Shown here one piece after another: positions 32,401-44,239 of a stretch of 64,000 nt of DNA; position 1 is the stretch's first letter; the number at the start of each line of letters is the position of its first letter. The position numbers and the translations under genes were made by a program. Source of the stretch: Deroplatys truncata (taxonomy: Eukaryota > Arthropoda > Insecta > Mantodea > Mantidae); contig CM060990.1 of assembly GCA_030765065.1 (NCBI GenBank), forward strand, positions 669,134,118 through 669,198,117, in the 5' to 3' direction. A model generated the notes under the pieces. It was not told the DNA's origin and did no database searches. It worked only from the letters and a program-made list of their open reading frames with translations.

Positions 32401-33701
32401 TACTTTGTGGTACTTTTCTCTTAGCAGATTCATTATTGCCATATATTATTAAAATTGGAAGTTTTAATGTTCCAATGTGGTTTTACTGGACACTTAGTCA
32501 TATATTTTAATTAATTTGCATCAACCCCTAATGATTTGTGGATGTCATTGGCTGCTTTGTATCCATTCATTTTAAATTACCATTTTTTTAAGTTTAGTTA
32601 GGGGTTTCCCCGCAAGATATAGTGAATCCATAATTGCTTCGGGAGCTTTCAACCTTTTGCATAAAACGATACCGTAAAAAGTTAAGCAGTAGATAAACGA
32701 AGACAGATTAATGTGTGCCATTAGCTCTTAAATGTTCTGATGAAATGGGGATTTAGGAAGCTTTATTGCAGCAGTGTAGACAGTTCGTCTCGTAATGTGC
32801 CGAAACCTCCGTAGAGCAATTGATTACTCAGGTAGCTGCTAATCGCGAGTCACGTGTCCGATTCCAGACGGGATAGTTTCACTGTCCACAGGAATCCAAT
32901 CCGTCCCATAGCTCAATACATTGTCCTCAGCATGAGTAAGGGACGCCAGTGGCTCTCATTCCATTGTATGAGATTAAGAATAGCGCGTTTCAGTGCTTCT
33001 AGCTCATTCTTTTCATTTCAGCCATTACAGCTGTTTGTTTTTCCTTGTCAGCTATTGATGAGTACGTGTGTGTACCACATTGGTCAAATTAATCCGTGCT
33101 TTGTGAGAATCCCACAGTCCCGTGAGACATTCAAAGGCGGTTTGCTTATCGTATATTAAATCCTGCCATATTACTGAATAATAGATGATATAAATTAAAT
33201 GGCTCATTTACTTGGTAATAAATGAATTACGAGGCTTAATGTATCAAAAAAATTTCGGAATGTGCCAATAAAATTGCAAGGAAACCGCCTCTTCTAGGAA
33301 TTAAACAGTTACTATTTAAAACATGATGTTATGCATCGCCAAGTTATACTCTATTCCTCAGGTTTAAAGAAACATACGTTAAACTTTTAGAACATCACTG
33401 AGTAACAAACTTTTTTCTTCTTTTGACCGATTTGCAATATTTTTCAAATACTACTACATTTTAATTTGTAGTGTATATAAAACGAACTTATTAGATTTAC
33501 TATGACAAAATATTTCGAAGTCGCACTTAGTTGGAACAAAAATAATCAAACAGTTAGACGTTGATAATAATTTAAGCAAAAAAACATAATTTTTTTAGTA
33601 TTTTTGAAGTGTTAATACGGTTAATCCTTCGACATGTAACTGACAAAGTTTCCTAGCTAAAAAAAAAATAATTTTAAAATAGCAGAAGCTTTTCTGAGAA
33701 G
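32401..33701. other. unrecognised stretch
   Basis: A forward frame at 32854-33159 is open for 101 codons, but nothing in it is recognisable. Otherwise AT-rich sequence. Confidence 0.4.
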
Positions 33702-33703
33702 TA

Positions 33704-33850
33704 CAGTCGACTGCAAAAACATAAACAAAAAACCTGCAGATGTTTTTGGTTACTTTTAGTGTTTTCCATTCTTGAATATTGGCAGAATCTCATCATTAGA
33801 GCTTTCCTCTAATTTGTTTTAGCTGAAATCCGATACTCTGTTTATAACGT
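33704..33850 (+). mobile_element. MITE L2, 3'-truncated
   Basis: Starts TACAGTCGACTGCAAAAACA, then TTTTTGGTTACTTTTAGTG and GAATATTGGCAGAATCTCA as in L1 and L3. Homology ends after AGCTGAAATCCGATACTC. Confidence 0.75.
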
Positions 33851-33899
33851 CGTCACGTGGTGTGCTGTTGAGACCTCAAAGAAACTCAGATACAGAGAT

Positions 33900-34150
33900 A
33901 TTTCTATACTGGATGTGGAAATAAAAAAGTCCAGAAAATTGTAGAGTAGAAAGGCAGTACCAAATAAAATATTTTGAGAATTGGCAAAGGGTCACGGAAG
34001 GTCTTTTACTGCTCTACATGGGTCAGGATTAAACCGTCATGTTAAAGTCTCCCATTATGAAACCAGTCTCAGATGTAAACAAACCACGCTCTTGTATAGT
34101 ACTAGTCTCTGCCACTAGATGTGTCTTTTGTGAAGCCTGCTCAAATTGTA
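33900..34150 (+). repeat. repeat M, copy 2
   Basis: Homologous to 18.75-18.99 kb (see copy 1); ends near GCCACTAGATGTGTCT. Confidence 0.6.
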
Positions 34151-34189
34151 TAGTAATACCGAACACGCGTCTTGTTCAGTACAAAGAGT

Positions 34190-35208
34190 TGAGGCAGTAT
34201 TTTTAACACTTAAATGATTTTAATCAAATTATATAATATGTAAATTCAATAACAGCCCGCCTTAAAGCAATATGTGTATGTAACAATTTGTAAAATGCAT
34301 GTAACATCATTGCATATGCTTACATTATTGTAAACACGTTCAATAATGTTATGTGAATGCATTACGTAAATTAATAATGTAGGAGGTGTGAGAATAATAA
34401 GTTAAAAGTTGCTAACAATGAGGTAACCTTGAGGCAATAATGAGTTTGAGAGTTTAATAATACTACTTCTGATTATTGGAGTAACAATAATGTAACTTTA
34501 GTGACAGTTTATAAAATAGCCAATCAACAACCAGAAAATGCTTTAGTTAAAAGAAGGTATTCTATTGGATTAGGAATAGCCAAACAGAGACTTGATATAC
34601 AGAAATTTACAAGTTTAGGAGGTTGAAATCAGTTCAGTTGCCTGCAAACAGTGTTCCTAACCAGACGCAAAAAGTGTCCTCGAGAGATTTAATACGTATT
34701 CGTGTGAGACGAAAATTAAGTTTACCTGTTAAAAAGTGTAATTAATTAATAAAACGAATCTCACAGCTCTCTATATCAGTGAAGTGTTATTTAAATCGTG
34801 TCAAGCGTTAATAAAAGGAGTGAAGTAAAATTATAATCTGTGTAAGCCTACATTCTTGTCACATCACAACCCTGCCAAGAGATACGTGTCTCTAACAATA
34901 ATACTGACGCAGCCGAAGCAAACATAAATATATAATATTTAAAGAAGCAGTCGAATTACAAAGTTAATATTTTTTTAAACTTGGGGCAAAGGCCACCTGA
35001 AAGTACATTTGGGGCGAAGGCTACCGGAAACTGTTTACCATACGTGCGGTTGCAACTACTACAAGTTCGGCTCCCCAACAGTTGAAATATAATACAACTC
35101 CTTAAATACAAACTGCTTGAAATTGACGCCCAAAGCGTGATAAAAAATAACGTAACAAACCATCTTCTTCAAATTGGCGCAAAACGTGGGGCAAAAACTA
35201 CTTCTTCA
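34190..35208 (+). mobile_element. LTR A4, solo, TSD GAGT
   Basis: 1019 bp, TGAGGCAGTATTTTTAACAC to CTTCTTCA, flanked by GAGT at 34186-34189 and 35209-35212. The PBS-like series is at 35066-35080 (TTCGGCTCCCCAACA), 35123-35140 and 35174-35192 (TTGGCGCAAAACGTGGGGC). The last two units begin right after CTTGA or CTTCA copies of the LTR terminus. CCAAT box near 34519 and AATAAA near 34810. Confidence 0.93.
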
Positions 35209-35267
35209 GAGTACAGTACACTACGAGCATGTAATGGTTAAGTTCTCATTGTGTACCAGTAACAGTA

Positions 35268-35682
35268 CAGTCGAGTGCAAAAATACGTCGCGATGCTTTT
35301 GGTTACTTTCAGTATTTTCCATTCTTGAATGTTGGCAGAATCTCACCATATGTGTTCCGCGCCTACCTTAGATGAGCTTACCTCTAATTGGTTTTAGCTG
35401 AAGTCCGATACGCTAGCATTACACTATGAAGAAAAGTCACGCCTAACTGGGCGATGAAAGGTGGAGAAACGGTATATGTCACCTGGATAGTTGAAACAAT
35501 ATGCTTCCCAAAGACTGTCCATACTAGCTCCTGAATGAGTCCGGTTCTTATTGGTTCGGCATTCAAGCATTAACTTCTGTAACGGAATGAGGGATGGAAG
35601 GCGCGGCAGAGGCGTGTTAATTATTGATTGCCAACTTAAACCGCGGTTCCACATACCGGCACGCTCTTTTCGCACCAGACTG
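35268..35682. mobile_element. MITE L1 (Tc1/mariner type)
   Basis: Left end (TA)CAGTCGAGTGCAAAAATA and inverted right end CAGTCTGGTGCGAAAAGA form a Tc1-like terminal inverted repeat. About 415 bp, no transposase. The internal sequence is shared with L3 (CATTCAAGCATTAA, GGGATGGAAGGCGCGG). Confidence 0.8.
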
Positions 35683-35814
35683 CAACACAGTCATATTTAA
35701 TGACAATAGATATTAAAAAAACTAACTTCTTTAATAGAAATCTATTATCAAATGAATTACCCAGCCAAGTGTATTATGCGTAATTTTATTTACAAAGTTA
35801 TTCTATTTTAGAAA

Positions 35815-36636
35815 CCTCTGATTTGTTACACTCGCATGACTTTCTCTACTCTTGTACAAACTATTTTTACAAACGCTTATTCTCCATATGCTTCATGTTA
35901 ATCGAGATGTTCTTGTAGATGCAAGGGGAATTGGTAGGCTTTAAGCGATAGTAAAATATTTTAAGAGCTGGTTGTCATGTGAAGTATTCCATTCCTTTGT
36001 ATGTCCAGGACATAAAAAAGTGAATAACGAATTCCCATTTGAGAAAAAGTATAAGTATTTGAAAATTTAAGAGAATAACAAGCAATATCTCTAAAATGGT
36101 TCACTCAATAAAAAAATGTATATGACATAAATTGTGTATTTTAACGCGATCTACATTTTTGTGTAGTAAAATTTCGTCTATCTCTTATGGTTTAGCAGTT
36201 ATGCAAAAGTCGTTCACAATGAAGAATACTTTTGGAGACATTCCCAGAAAATTCAAGATATACATTTCATTTGCCATGAAAGTATCTTAAATATATGGTA
36301 TTTTAATCAAAATCGTTATGAGCTATTTCTGAGAAAATTAAAATTTTCGAAAAATGCTCCATGTAAAGGGTAATCCGGGGTGGGGGATTTTCTTGAAAAC
36401 CTTCGTGTAGCATCTCTGGAAGATACTGAACCTAAATATCAAGTTTGGTGTTTATCCGACTGTTCGTTTCTGAGTTATGCTGTTCACAGACAAACACACG
36501 GACATGTTTCCAAAAATGCTTTTTTTGGATTCAGGGGGCCTCAAAACATATATTTCCGGTGAAATCTCGGTATCGAAGTTTTGGGTGGAATACAATACTT
36601 CCCCTACTTATTATACGTAGTAGAGATAGTAAAAAA
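35815..36636 (+). repeat. D6, dispersed repeat D
   Basis: From GATTTGTTACACTCGCATGA to GTAGTAGAGATAGTAAAAAA, collinear with D7 at about 59.2-60.1 kb. The frame 36380-36562 (GDFLENLRVASLEDTEPKYQ) matches D7 and D3. Confidence 0.8.
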
Positions 36637-38259
36637 AAGGATTATTGCACTATTATAACGGTTGATCAGTGGAAGATATAATTTGAGTGTTAAGTTTTAA
36701 AACCACAACGTATTCCGTAAACATATAATTCCCGTAAGATGAAATGAAATATCATTCATTCCGAAAATGAACTGGTACTCCGAAAAGAGAGAGAAACTCT
36801 ACATTTACCAATTCATAATTATAATGCATGACTTGTTTATTGCACCACACATACAAGGGTTATTCTTCTGTTTGTTTTGCTTAATCACTCTATATATTTT
36901 TTCTTAGGAACACTTAAAAACTAGTAATATCAACATGATCATCTGCAACATACCGAAACGACACTCATCTGTTTCAGTCACAAGTCAGTTTTTTAGCGAC
37001 GCACTAATGCTGAAAACAAATCCCAGTATGTGTATTGCTTAAATGAGGCACTAACGTAAACACAGTCGTATATTCATAATTGGATCTAAATGTTTCAATA
37101 ATGAGTAATGAGTTTCTCATAGTTTTACCAGTGAAATGCAATTCAGAGAACATTATAAGCTATTGTTGAAAAATACCATATATGCAAATATGTTAATTAT
37201 CATGACATTTACATTCCGCGATATGTTAAACAAAATTGTTAAAGGCGTTTTGGACAAACCAATAGGAATAACAAGAACGTCACCATGTAAATGGTTCTTA
37301 GGAGAGGGGTAGCTCCATGTTGTGCCCTTGAAAGATACCTTACTTAAATATAAAGCTTGTTAGCTCCTTCCCTTTGATTTCTGAACCTAGTGTTACATCG
37401 GACACGTGCGTGCAAATGATCTTAGTGCGTGTGTTTGCGATTACATTACAATAATACATTTTTATGTTGAGCGCTATACTTTCTCTACTTGAAATAGGCG
37501 GTAGAAAAGGCAAAACTTATTCGTGATGGAATTTAAATTTTGAAAATTAGTAAAGCATAATATAAAAAACTTGCACTAGAACAAGGGAGTACTAAGCAAG
37601 TCATAAACTAATACCTAAATATACACAGTTCATTCATCTGAGTTTAAAGCCGAGGGGAGAGAACTTAAGTAACTGTACCAAAAGAGTCATTGATGGTGAG
37701 CTCTACTTGGCAGTCCCTAGAGAGGAATATTCTTTTGTCGATAAGAAACACATTTTTCACTTTATGCAACCCAATACAGTGACGGCGGGCACACGCATAT
37801 ATGCCTCTCGCCGTATCAAACATCAGTGTGCAAATAAGTTCATAAGTAAATATGTATTATATAGCATGCAAGGATGCTGGTTTATTCTGCGTGGTCTGTT
37901 TGCACTCTGCTTGGATAAAAAGCGCCTATGCGGTATGGAAGACTAATAAGTACCTTAAACATATGATTAATTAAATAGGTGGTGGCAAAAACGGGCTAAA
38001 CATCATTTTATCAGAACATCATTTTATGCCATCTGCACGTCCTCCTGTCTAAAATGCCAAAGTAAGCCTAATTGTTCTATAACAAAACAAAATTGTAATA
38101 AACTATCATAAAATTACAGATAAAAACGAAACAGGACAGTTAGAACTGATTAAAGTGAAAGTTGAGGAACTGGAGAAAGTTTCATTTCTACATTTATTTT
38201 TATTTTGTGACGACATTTTTGTGTATGCATAAAATGCGTTAATACTCAAAAGATACTCA
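36637..38259. other. unrecognised stretch
   Basis: No supported gene. A 79-codon frame at 37707-37946 is unremarkable. Confidence 0.4.
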
Positions 38260-38263
38260 AATT

Positions 38264-39447
38264 TGCAATAACATTATAGTTTGTTTGTTTGTATTTGTTA
38301 GCCCCACATTTGGGAGCCAATTTGAGAATGGTATAATGTTAATGTTATTTATTTAACATTATTGTAGCCCCACGTTGTGGTGCCAATTTGCGGTGGTATA
38401 CTTGTTATATTTATATTATTTCTTGTTGAGCCCCACGTTTGGGAAGCCAATTTGCGACGGTTTTACTTATAATGTTTGTGTATGTGTGTTTATTTCACGT
38501 GGTGATGCCATTTTGTGACGTAATTCTTTGTTAGGTTTGTAGCTCCATCTGGTGTTAGCAATTTGCGGTAGTATTAGTGTTTGTTTGAAAGAATGCTACT
38601 GTTATTTTATTTAATTTTGGTTTACTGTCCTCCGGCTAACTATGATCTTTTCGGTCGAGCACTTCTCTTTATACAGGTTGTGTAAACGGAAAGGAATCTT
38701 TTATCCAAAGATAACACTGATGAAGGAATTTGTTTTACACTTTTTATTGTCGAACACATTCACTATCACAATTTACACATTGATCTTGACACCCGCCAAA
38801 CTGAAACTGTTATAATAACTTCTTACTGATCAATTTTAATTCACGTACTTCAACCTTTTGTATAATTAACTTTACAACACTTGAGAATTTTCCTAACTCT
38901 GCTACGCGTAACTTGCGAATCGATAGCCGACGTGTAATATTTCTGCTGAACTGAAGGCGACGTGTATCATACAAATATTTTCGACGAACTGACGGACTGA
39001 AGACGACGTGTAGTGTACAAAGATTTTAGATGAACTGACGGGGTCTTTACCTCTAACCTACCTTTTTTACTCCTTCACCCAGATATGCCTAAAGATTATA
39101 ACTGAGCTGCAATTGGCTAATAAAACGCGCCAACATTAGCGTCTATTTTTATATCCAATGAAAATTATGATTATGAATACATATGCTCTAGGGAAATGTT
39201 CCAGAAGATTCTAAAGGAAAACGCGCCAACATTACGTAACTTCCTCGTTTTCAATAATGATAAACAGCTCACCCCCTCGCTGCATTATTGCACGCTATTA
39301 TTGTCAGTTTCAGTAAGGCAGTATAAACTTACTTCCCAACAATAATTACAATCAACAAAATCTCAAATCAATGTCACATAAAAATGCATATTCATATTAC
39401 AATCATTATTTACATTTAAATAATTTGTGATACAAATTACTGCATCA
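38264..39447 (-). mobile_element. LTR B2, solo, TSD AATT, longest PBS-like array
   Basis: 1184 bp. Read on the minus strand it runs from TGATGCAGTAATTTG (39447) to GTTATTGCA (38264). AATT lies at 38260-38263 and 39448-39451. The last ~300 bp is a series of five PBS-like units; it is the longest LTR in the set because it has the most units. CCAAT boxes lie near 39112 and 39156. Confidence 0.92.
38301..38561 (-). repeat. tandem PBS-like array in LTR B2 (five units)
   Basis: Plus-strand units GCCCCACATTTGGGAGCCAA (38301), GCCCCACGTTGTGGTGCCAA (38367), GCCCCACGTTTGGGAAGCCA (38430), CACGTGGTGATGCCA (38496) and AGCTCCATCTGGTGTTAGCA (38541). Start-to-start distances are about 66, 63, 63 and 48 bp. 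Each resembles the tRNA-Lys(CUU) 3' end GCCCCACGTTGGGCGCCA, so on the minus (element) strand each is a PBS look-alike. Decay increases away from the LTR terminus. Confidence 0.85.
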
Positions 39448-39555
39448 AATTTTAAGCGTATTAACAAATTGATTTTCTACACATTCATTACAAATTGAAC
39501 CCATTTAAAACAGTGATGACCTCCAAAACATTCGGCCACAGTAACTAATTGCATT

Positions 39556-39610
39556 TCTTTCTTTGTTTGTTTGTTTGTTTCTTTCTTTCTTTCTTTCTTT
39601 CTTTCTTTCC
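39556..39610. repeat. microsatellite (TTTG/TTTC)n
   Basis: Tetranucleotide run; the minus-strand frames across it read repeated ERKK and are artefacts. Confidence 0.95.
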
Positions 39611-39879
39611 ATTCGCGTAACAATGATCCTTGTATCCCCCGGCAAAAATATTCTGCAATCATTAAAATCGCGTAATGTAAATACGGATATTATTTGCATC
39701 CAGGAAGCTCTCCAATTGACTTGTAGAATCCAGGTTGTACACTTGGGAAGAGAATGAGTAACCAGTATAGGGGATTTAAGTTGAAAGGTACTGATAGATG
39801 TAGCTCCACTCTCTCCAAGAGTCGCCTTTCTCCTCTCCTCATTCCAAACACTAACCAATTGATTGGCAGGTTCTTACGT

Positions 39880-40951
39880 TGAGACAGTATTTTAATACCT
39901 GAATAATTTCAATTGTATTTTATAATAAGTAAATTCAATAACAGCCCGCCTTGAAACAATATATATATGTAATAATTATTTAAATTGTATGTAACAGTCA
40001 TTGCAAATGCTTATTTTTATTGTAAACATGTTTTATTAATGTTATGTGAATACATTATATACTTTAATAATGCAAGAGCTGTGAGAATAATAAGTTTTGT
40101 GTTGCTAACAATGAGGTAATAATGAGATAACCTTGTAGCAATGATTAGTTAGTGTGTTTGAAAAGTTGCCAGTCATGATTATAACAAAGATAAGGTTAAA
40201 TTCAGTAACAGTTTAAAATTAGCCAATCAAAAGCATGGAAAAGGTTTAAGTAAAGTGTAGATATTCTATTGTACTATAATTAGCCAATCAGAGATTTGAA
40301 ATACCGAAGCTTACAGGTTGAACCGTTGAAATCTTATTCAGTTGCTGGCAAGCCTTTGTAGTGAACAGATGTAGGATGTGTTCTCTACGAGTGAATCGTA
40401 AAATAAGTATACGCGCTAAGTGAAAGTATTGAAGATTCTCACAGTTCTTAAAAAGTGTAGTGCTTTATAAAAATGTGCAAGAATTAATAAAGAAGTGAAT
40501 TTTAAAAAGTTATAATCTGTGATGTCTACATTCTTGCTGCACCGCACCCTGGATAAGAAAAACATGTTTCTAAAGTAAGACTGACGCAGCCGAGGCAAAT
40601 TCAAACATAAATAATATATAGAAGTAGTGTTAATAACAAAGTTAAATATTATAGTGTAAAACTTGGGGTGTAATAACAAAAACACATCTTGAAATCAGCT
40701 TCTCGTACGTAGCAGCATATTGTGTAATAACAGTAACTATTACGTAATCAATAAAATTCACACTGACGCCCAAAGCGTGTTTTTAGGAACTCTTTAAATG
40801 CAACTAAATGAATATTACGTAAAATACAATTACGTAAGCCTATCTTCTTCAAGTTTAAACATTACGTTCACATACTTCAAGTTGGCTCCCATACGTGGGG
40901 CAGATATAAAATAATTTACGTAATTTATTACGAGAAGCAAACACCTCCTCA
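39880..40951 (+). mobile_element. LTR A7, solo, TSD ACGT
   Basis: 1072 bp, TGAGACAGTATTTTAATACC to CCTCCTCA, flanked by ACGT at 39876-39879 and 40952-40955. PBS-like units lie near 40763 (CTGACGCCCAAAGCGTG) and at 40882-40901 (TTGGCTCCCATACGTGGGGC). The latter follows ACTTCAAG. Confidence 0.92.
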
Positions 40952-40955
40952 ACGT

Positions 40956-42117
40956 CATCCCAAAATATGGGCGAAGTCTAACGGTCTAATCAATTGTGTA
41001 TGTTCTTATTAGTTGAGTATAAGTTAATAATAACTATGATAGTATTAATAAGACTGACTTCTTTGGTTAATTTATTTAAAGAAGATTTGTGACTGTCAGT
41101 CATTATGTAACAACAGCAATTATACTACTATTGAAAATAGTATTATTACTGTTATTAATAGGTAATGATACTGCTATTATGACCATAGTAATAGTAGTAC
41201 TGCACTCAAATTCTTATGTACCAAAATAATTATTGAAATTAACAAATATGTACTTCGAAATAGCTTAACCCTGGCGGCAATAACTTTAGACTTTATTGCT
41301 ACTTCATACTACTTCAGAAGAAACGTATGACAAACTCTGTGGTTGTAATGCATTTCAGCGCTGCATGCAATTATTATTCCTCACCCACCCCTACCTCTAC
41401 CTCTACAAGGTCGAGTTGCTATTCATGATACGTTGGACTAACCATCTCTACATATTTACACGAATCAGAGTGGAAATCATTAAAAGATGTACTTCATCTC
41501 AAATACTTCATTCGTTCGTGGTTGTTTCTTAAGATTTACTTCAAGCCAGTCGCAGAAAGACGTGATAAGGGCTGTGTGCAAGCTTCTGTCGGTTAGATAT
41601 CGAAATCCTAAGGGTGAAAATTGTACAACATGCGTTAAAGATAGATTTTTCTTTATTTTGTGCTTATAATTATCTTTGTACCTTCTAGTTTTATAATCTG
41701 TATTTATTATCTCTCAATGATGCGTAGAATTGGTGTCACGTGACTTTTTAAAAGTCACTGTGCACTTTAACAAGCAACACTTTTAAAACTTCAAAGTTGA
41801 ATTGGAGATTTAAAATGTTCCACACATGTAACTTTTTGCATAGAAAATTAAGGATAAAATCTAAAAAGATAATTTTTCTGAACTGCTGATCTTTATAAGC
41901 ATATTAACTATAATCCTGAAATAACCCCACAAAAAATGTTTTTACATTGTTAATGCTTTCTTCTACCAAACTAAAATAGTAATTAAAGTCTATTTCCAAC
42001 ACTTTTCTATAGTGTTCAGCTGTTTGAGATTAAATATTAAAATTCATAACAATTATTTATGATATTGCAATGACGTTTGGTGTGCACACTATTTCCTGCA
42101 TGGTATAAATTTGAAGC
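40956..42117. other. unrecognised stretch
   Basis: AT-rich; no supported gene or repeat. Confidence 0.45.
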
Positions 42118-42121
42118 AAAT

Positions 42122-43070
42122 TGAAGAAGTTATTTTGTTGTATTGTTATTTTTGCACCACTCTTTGGGCGCCAATTTGAAGTAGGTTATATTGAAGGAGT
42201 TGCATTATATTTCAACTGTTGGGAGCCGAACTTGAAATTCGTTGGAATCACAGGTATAGTACCCGCTTTCCGGTAGCCTTTGCCCCCCAAAAATGTTTAA
42301 AAATATTAACTTTAAATATTATATATTCATGTTTGCCTCGGCTACGTCAGTATTATTGTTAGAGACATGTTTCTCTTTGCAGGGTTGTGGTGCGACTGAA
42401 GAATGTAGGCTTACACAGATTATAATTTTACTTCACTCCTTTTATTAATGCTTGAAAGGATTTAAATAACACGTCACTGATATTGAAAGCTGTGAGATTC
42501 TTTTTATTAATTACTTGCACTTTTTAACACGTAAACTATTTTTCGTCTCACATTGAATACATATTAAACTTCTCGAGGACGCATTTTCGCGTCCAGTTAT
42601 GAGCACTGTCTACAAGCAACTGAACTGATTTCTACCGCCTAAATTTGTAAATTTCTGTATTTCAAGTCTCTGATCGGCTAATCCTACTCCAATGGAATAC
42701 CCTCATTTAAATAAAGCTTTTTTCTGGTTGTTGATTGGCTATTTTTAAACTGACTCAAAATTTATATTATTGTTGCTCCAATAATGACTAGTAGCATTAT
42801 TAAACATTCAAATTCATTATTGTCTCAAGGTTACCTCATTGTTAGCAACGTCTAACCTATTATTCTCACAGCTCCTACATTATTAAATTACGTAATACAT
42901 TCACATAACATTATTGAACATGTATACAATAATAGAAACATTTACAATGACTGTAATATACGCTTTTTATATCTTGTTACATACACATATTGCTTTAAGG
43001 CGGGCTGTTATTGAATTTATATATTATATAATTAGACTGAAATTATTTAAGTGTTAAAAATACTGTCTCA
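42122..43070 (-). mobile_element. LTR A6, solo, TSD AAAT
   Basis: 949 bp in reverse orientation; minus-strand TGAGACAGTATTTTTAACAC at 43070 and CTTCTTCA at 42122. AAAT lies at 42118-42121 and 43071-43074. PBS-like units: 42154-42174 (minus strand TTGGCGCCCAAAGAGTGGTG) and 42213-42231. Confidence 0.92.
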
Positions 43071-43074
43071 AAAT

Positions 43075-43433
43075 ATACCCTTAATAGGTCACTTTTTGTA
43101 CTCCCAAGTGTAGATTCAAAGGATATTCTGTAACTGTGTCGCTCAGCTGAATTTTGAGTTTGTATTGCAAACCTTCTTTTGTGCGTGCCTTAAGAAATAC
43201 GCCACGTTGCTATTCTTTTACCACCTTCTCAGCTTTTGCACAAGCATCCTCGTGTTTTCCTGGATCCCTCTTCTCATACACCTTCCAAGCTTCCAGTAGA
43301 AGCTTGCTCTTTTACTGTAAGCCTCCGTTAATACCTTCACTTGAGAGCTGGAGAACGTTAATTAATAATTGCCAGCATAGCAGCAGCAGGAGCAGGGTAG
43401 CAGTACTTCAGTACCTTGCCTCATCACATCAAG

Positions 43434-43467
<34 letters not shown>

Positions 43468-44239
43468 CACCTTGCTGTAGCAAGCTACTGATTAAAACCT
43501 GGAGTGGTGAAGAGAGGCAGCAGAGGTTTCTCTTTGCGTATGACTTTGAGTCTCCATCCTGCAAATTAGAATCGTCAGCTGTGCGTGTGTGTACACAGTG
43601 AAACAAGATGAATGGTGCTGATGACGTTAGTGACAGATATTTTGATGACGCAATACTAAGAGAAGCTTGCAAAGAACTAATTTGTCTAAAGCAATATTAA
43701 TAGTACAACGAAGTAATGCTCCTCAAATATTTAACTAATCATTTAAGAGGAGCCTAATTGGCAAACATTGCCAAAAATGACATTTTTAATCCCTGTGCAG
43801 TTTTATTAATTGGGACTTACTCTTTAATTTGATATATATATAATATTTATGGCAACAATACGTATATATTAATTATGTTTTTAAAACTGCTACCACTTCA
43901 CAAAAAAATAAATGCTGCTACACACTTTGGAGTAGACAGATAAACTTTCGCCCATCTTTTAGAAGAAGTTTTGCTCTGCAAATTAGTAGTAGTGTTAAAT
44001 ATGACAGCTATGTGGCTTACTTGCTGCAAATATATGCGTTTTATTTTCTCCATTTCTGTTTTGAACAACTTTTTCTTTGAATGGCATTTTCAGACATAAA
44101 TGATTGGTTTTCTCCGAAACTATTTAAGCTAGCTAAATAGTTTAGAAGTTATCAGTAGTTTGGATAACTGTTAGTTTAGTGTTCGCACTAAGGAAACAGG
44201 AAATATCTAAGTAACTTCCAAAACAGAAATACAGAAAGA
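43075..44239. other. unrecognised stretch with a GT microsatellite
   Basis: The frame 43154-43480 (108 codons) runs into the GT repeat and is serine-rich; I do not call it a gene. Confidence 0.4.
43435..43465. repeat. microsatellite (GT)n
   Basis: About 15 GT units. Confidence 0.97.

Noticed and set aside
32854-33159. 101-codon forward frame as a gene
   Set aside because: No domain, no related frame elsewhere in the window, composition typical of random AT-rich sequence.
39556-39662. Lysine/glutamate-rich protein on the minus strand
   Set aside because: It is the translation of a TTTC microsatellite.
42122-43070. A and B units as TIR DNA transposons
   Set aside because: Their ends are mildly similar when inverted (TGAGGCAGTA / TGAAGAAGTA), but TG...CA ends, 4-bp duplications, CCAAT/AATAAA signals and PBS-like units fit LTRs better.
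43154-43480. 108-codon forward frame
   Set aside because: Serine/leucine-rich, ends in a GT microsatellite, no recognised motif.
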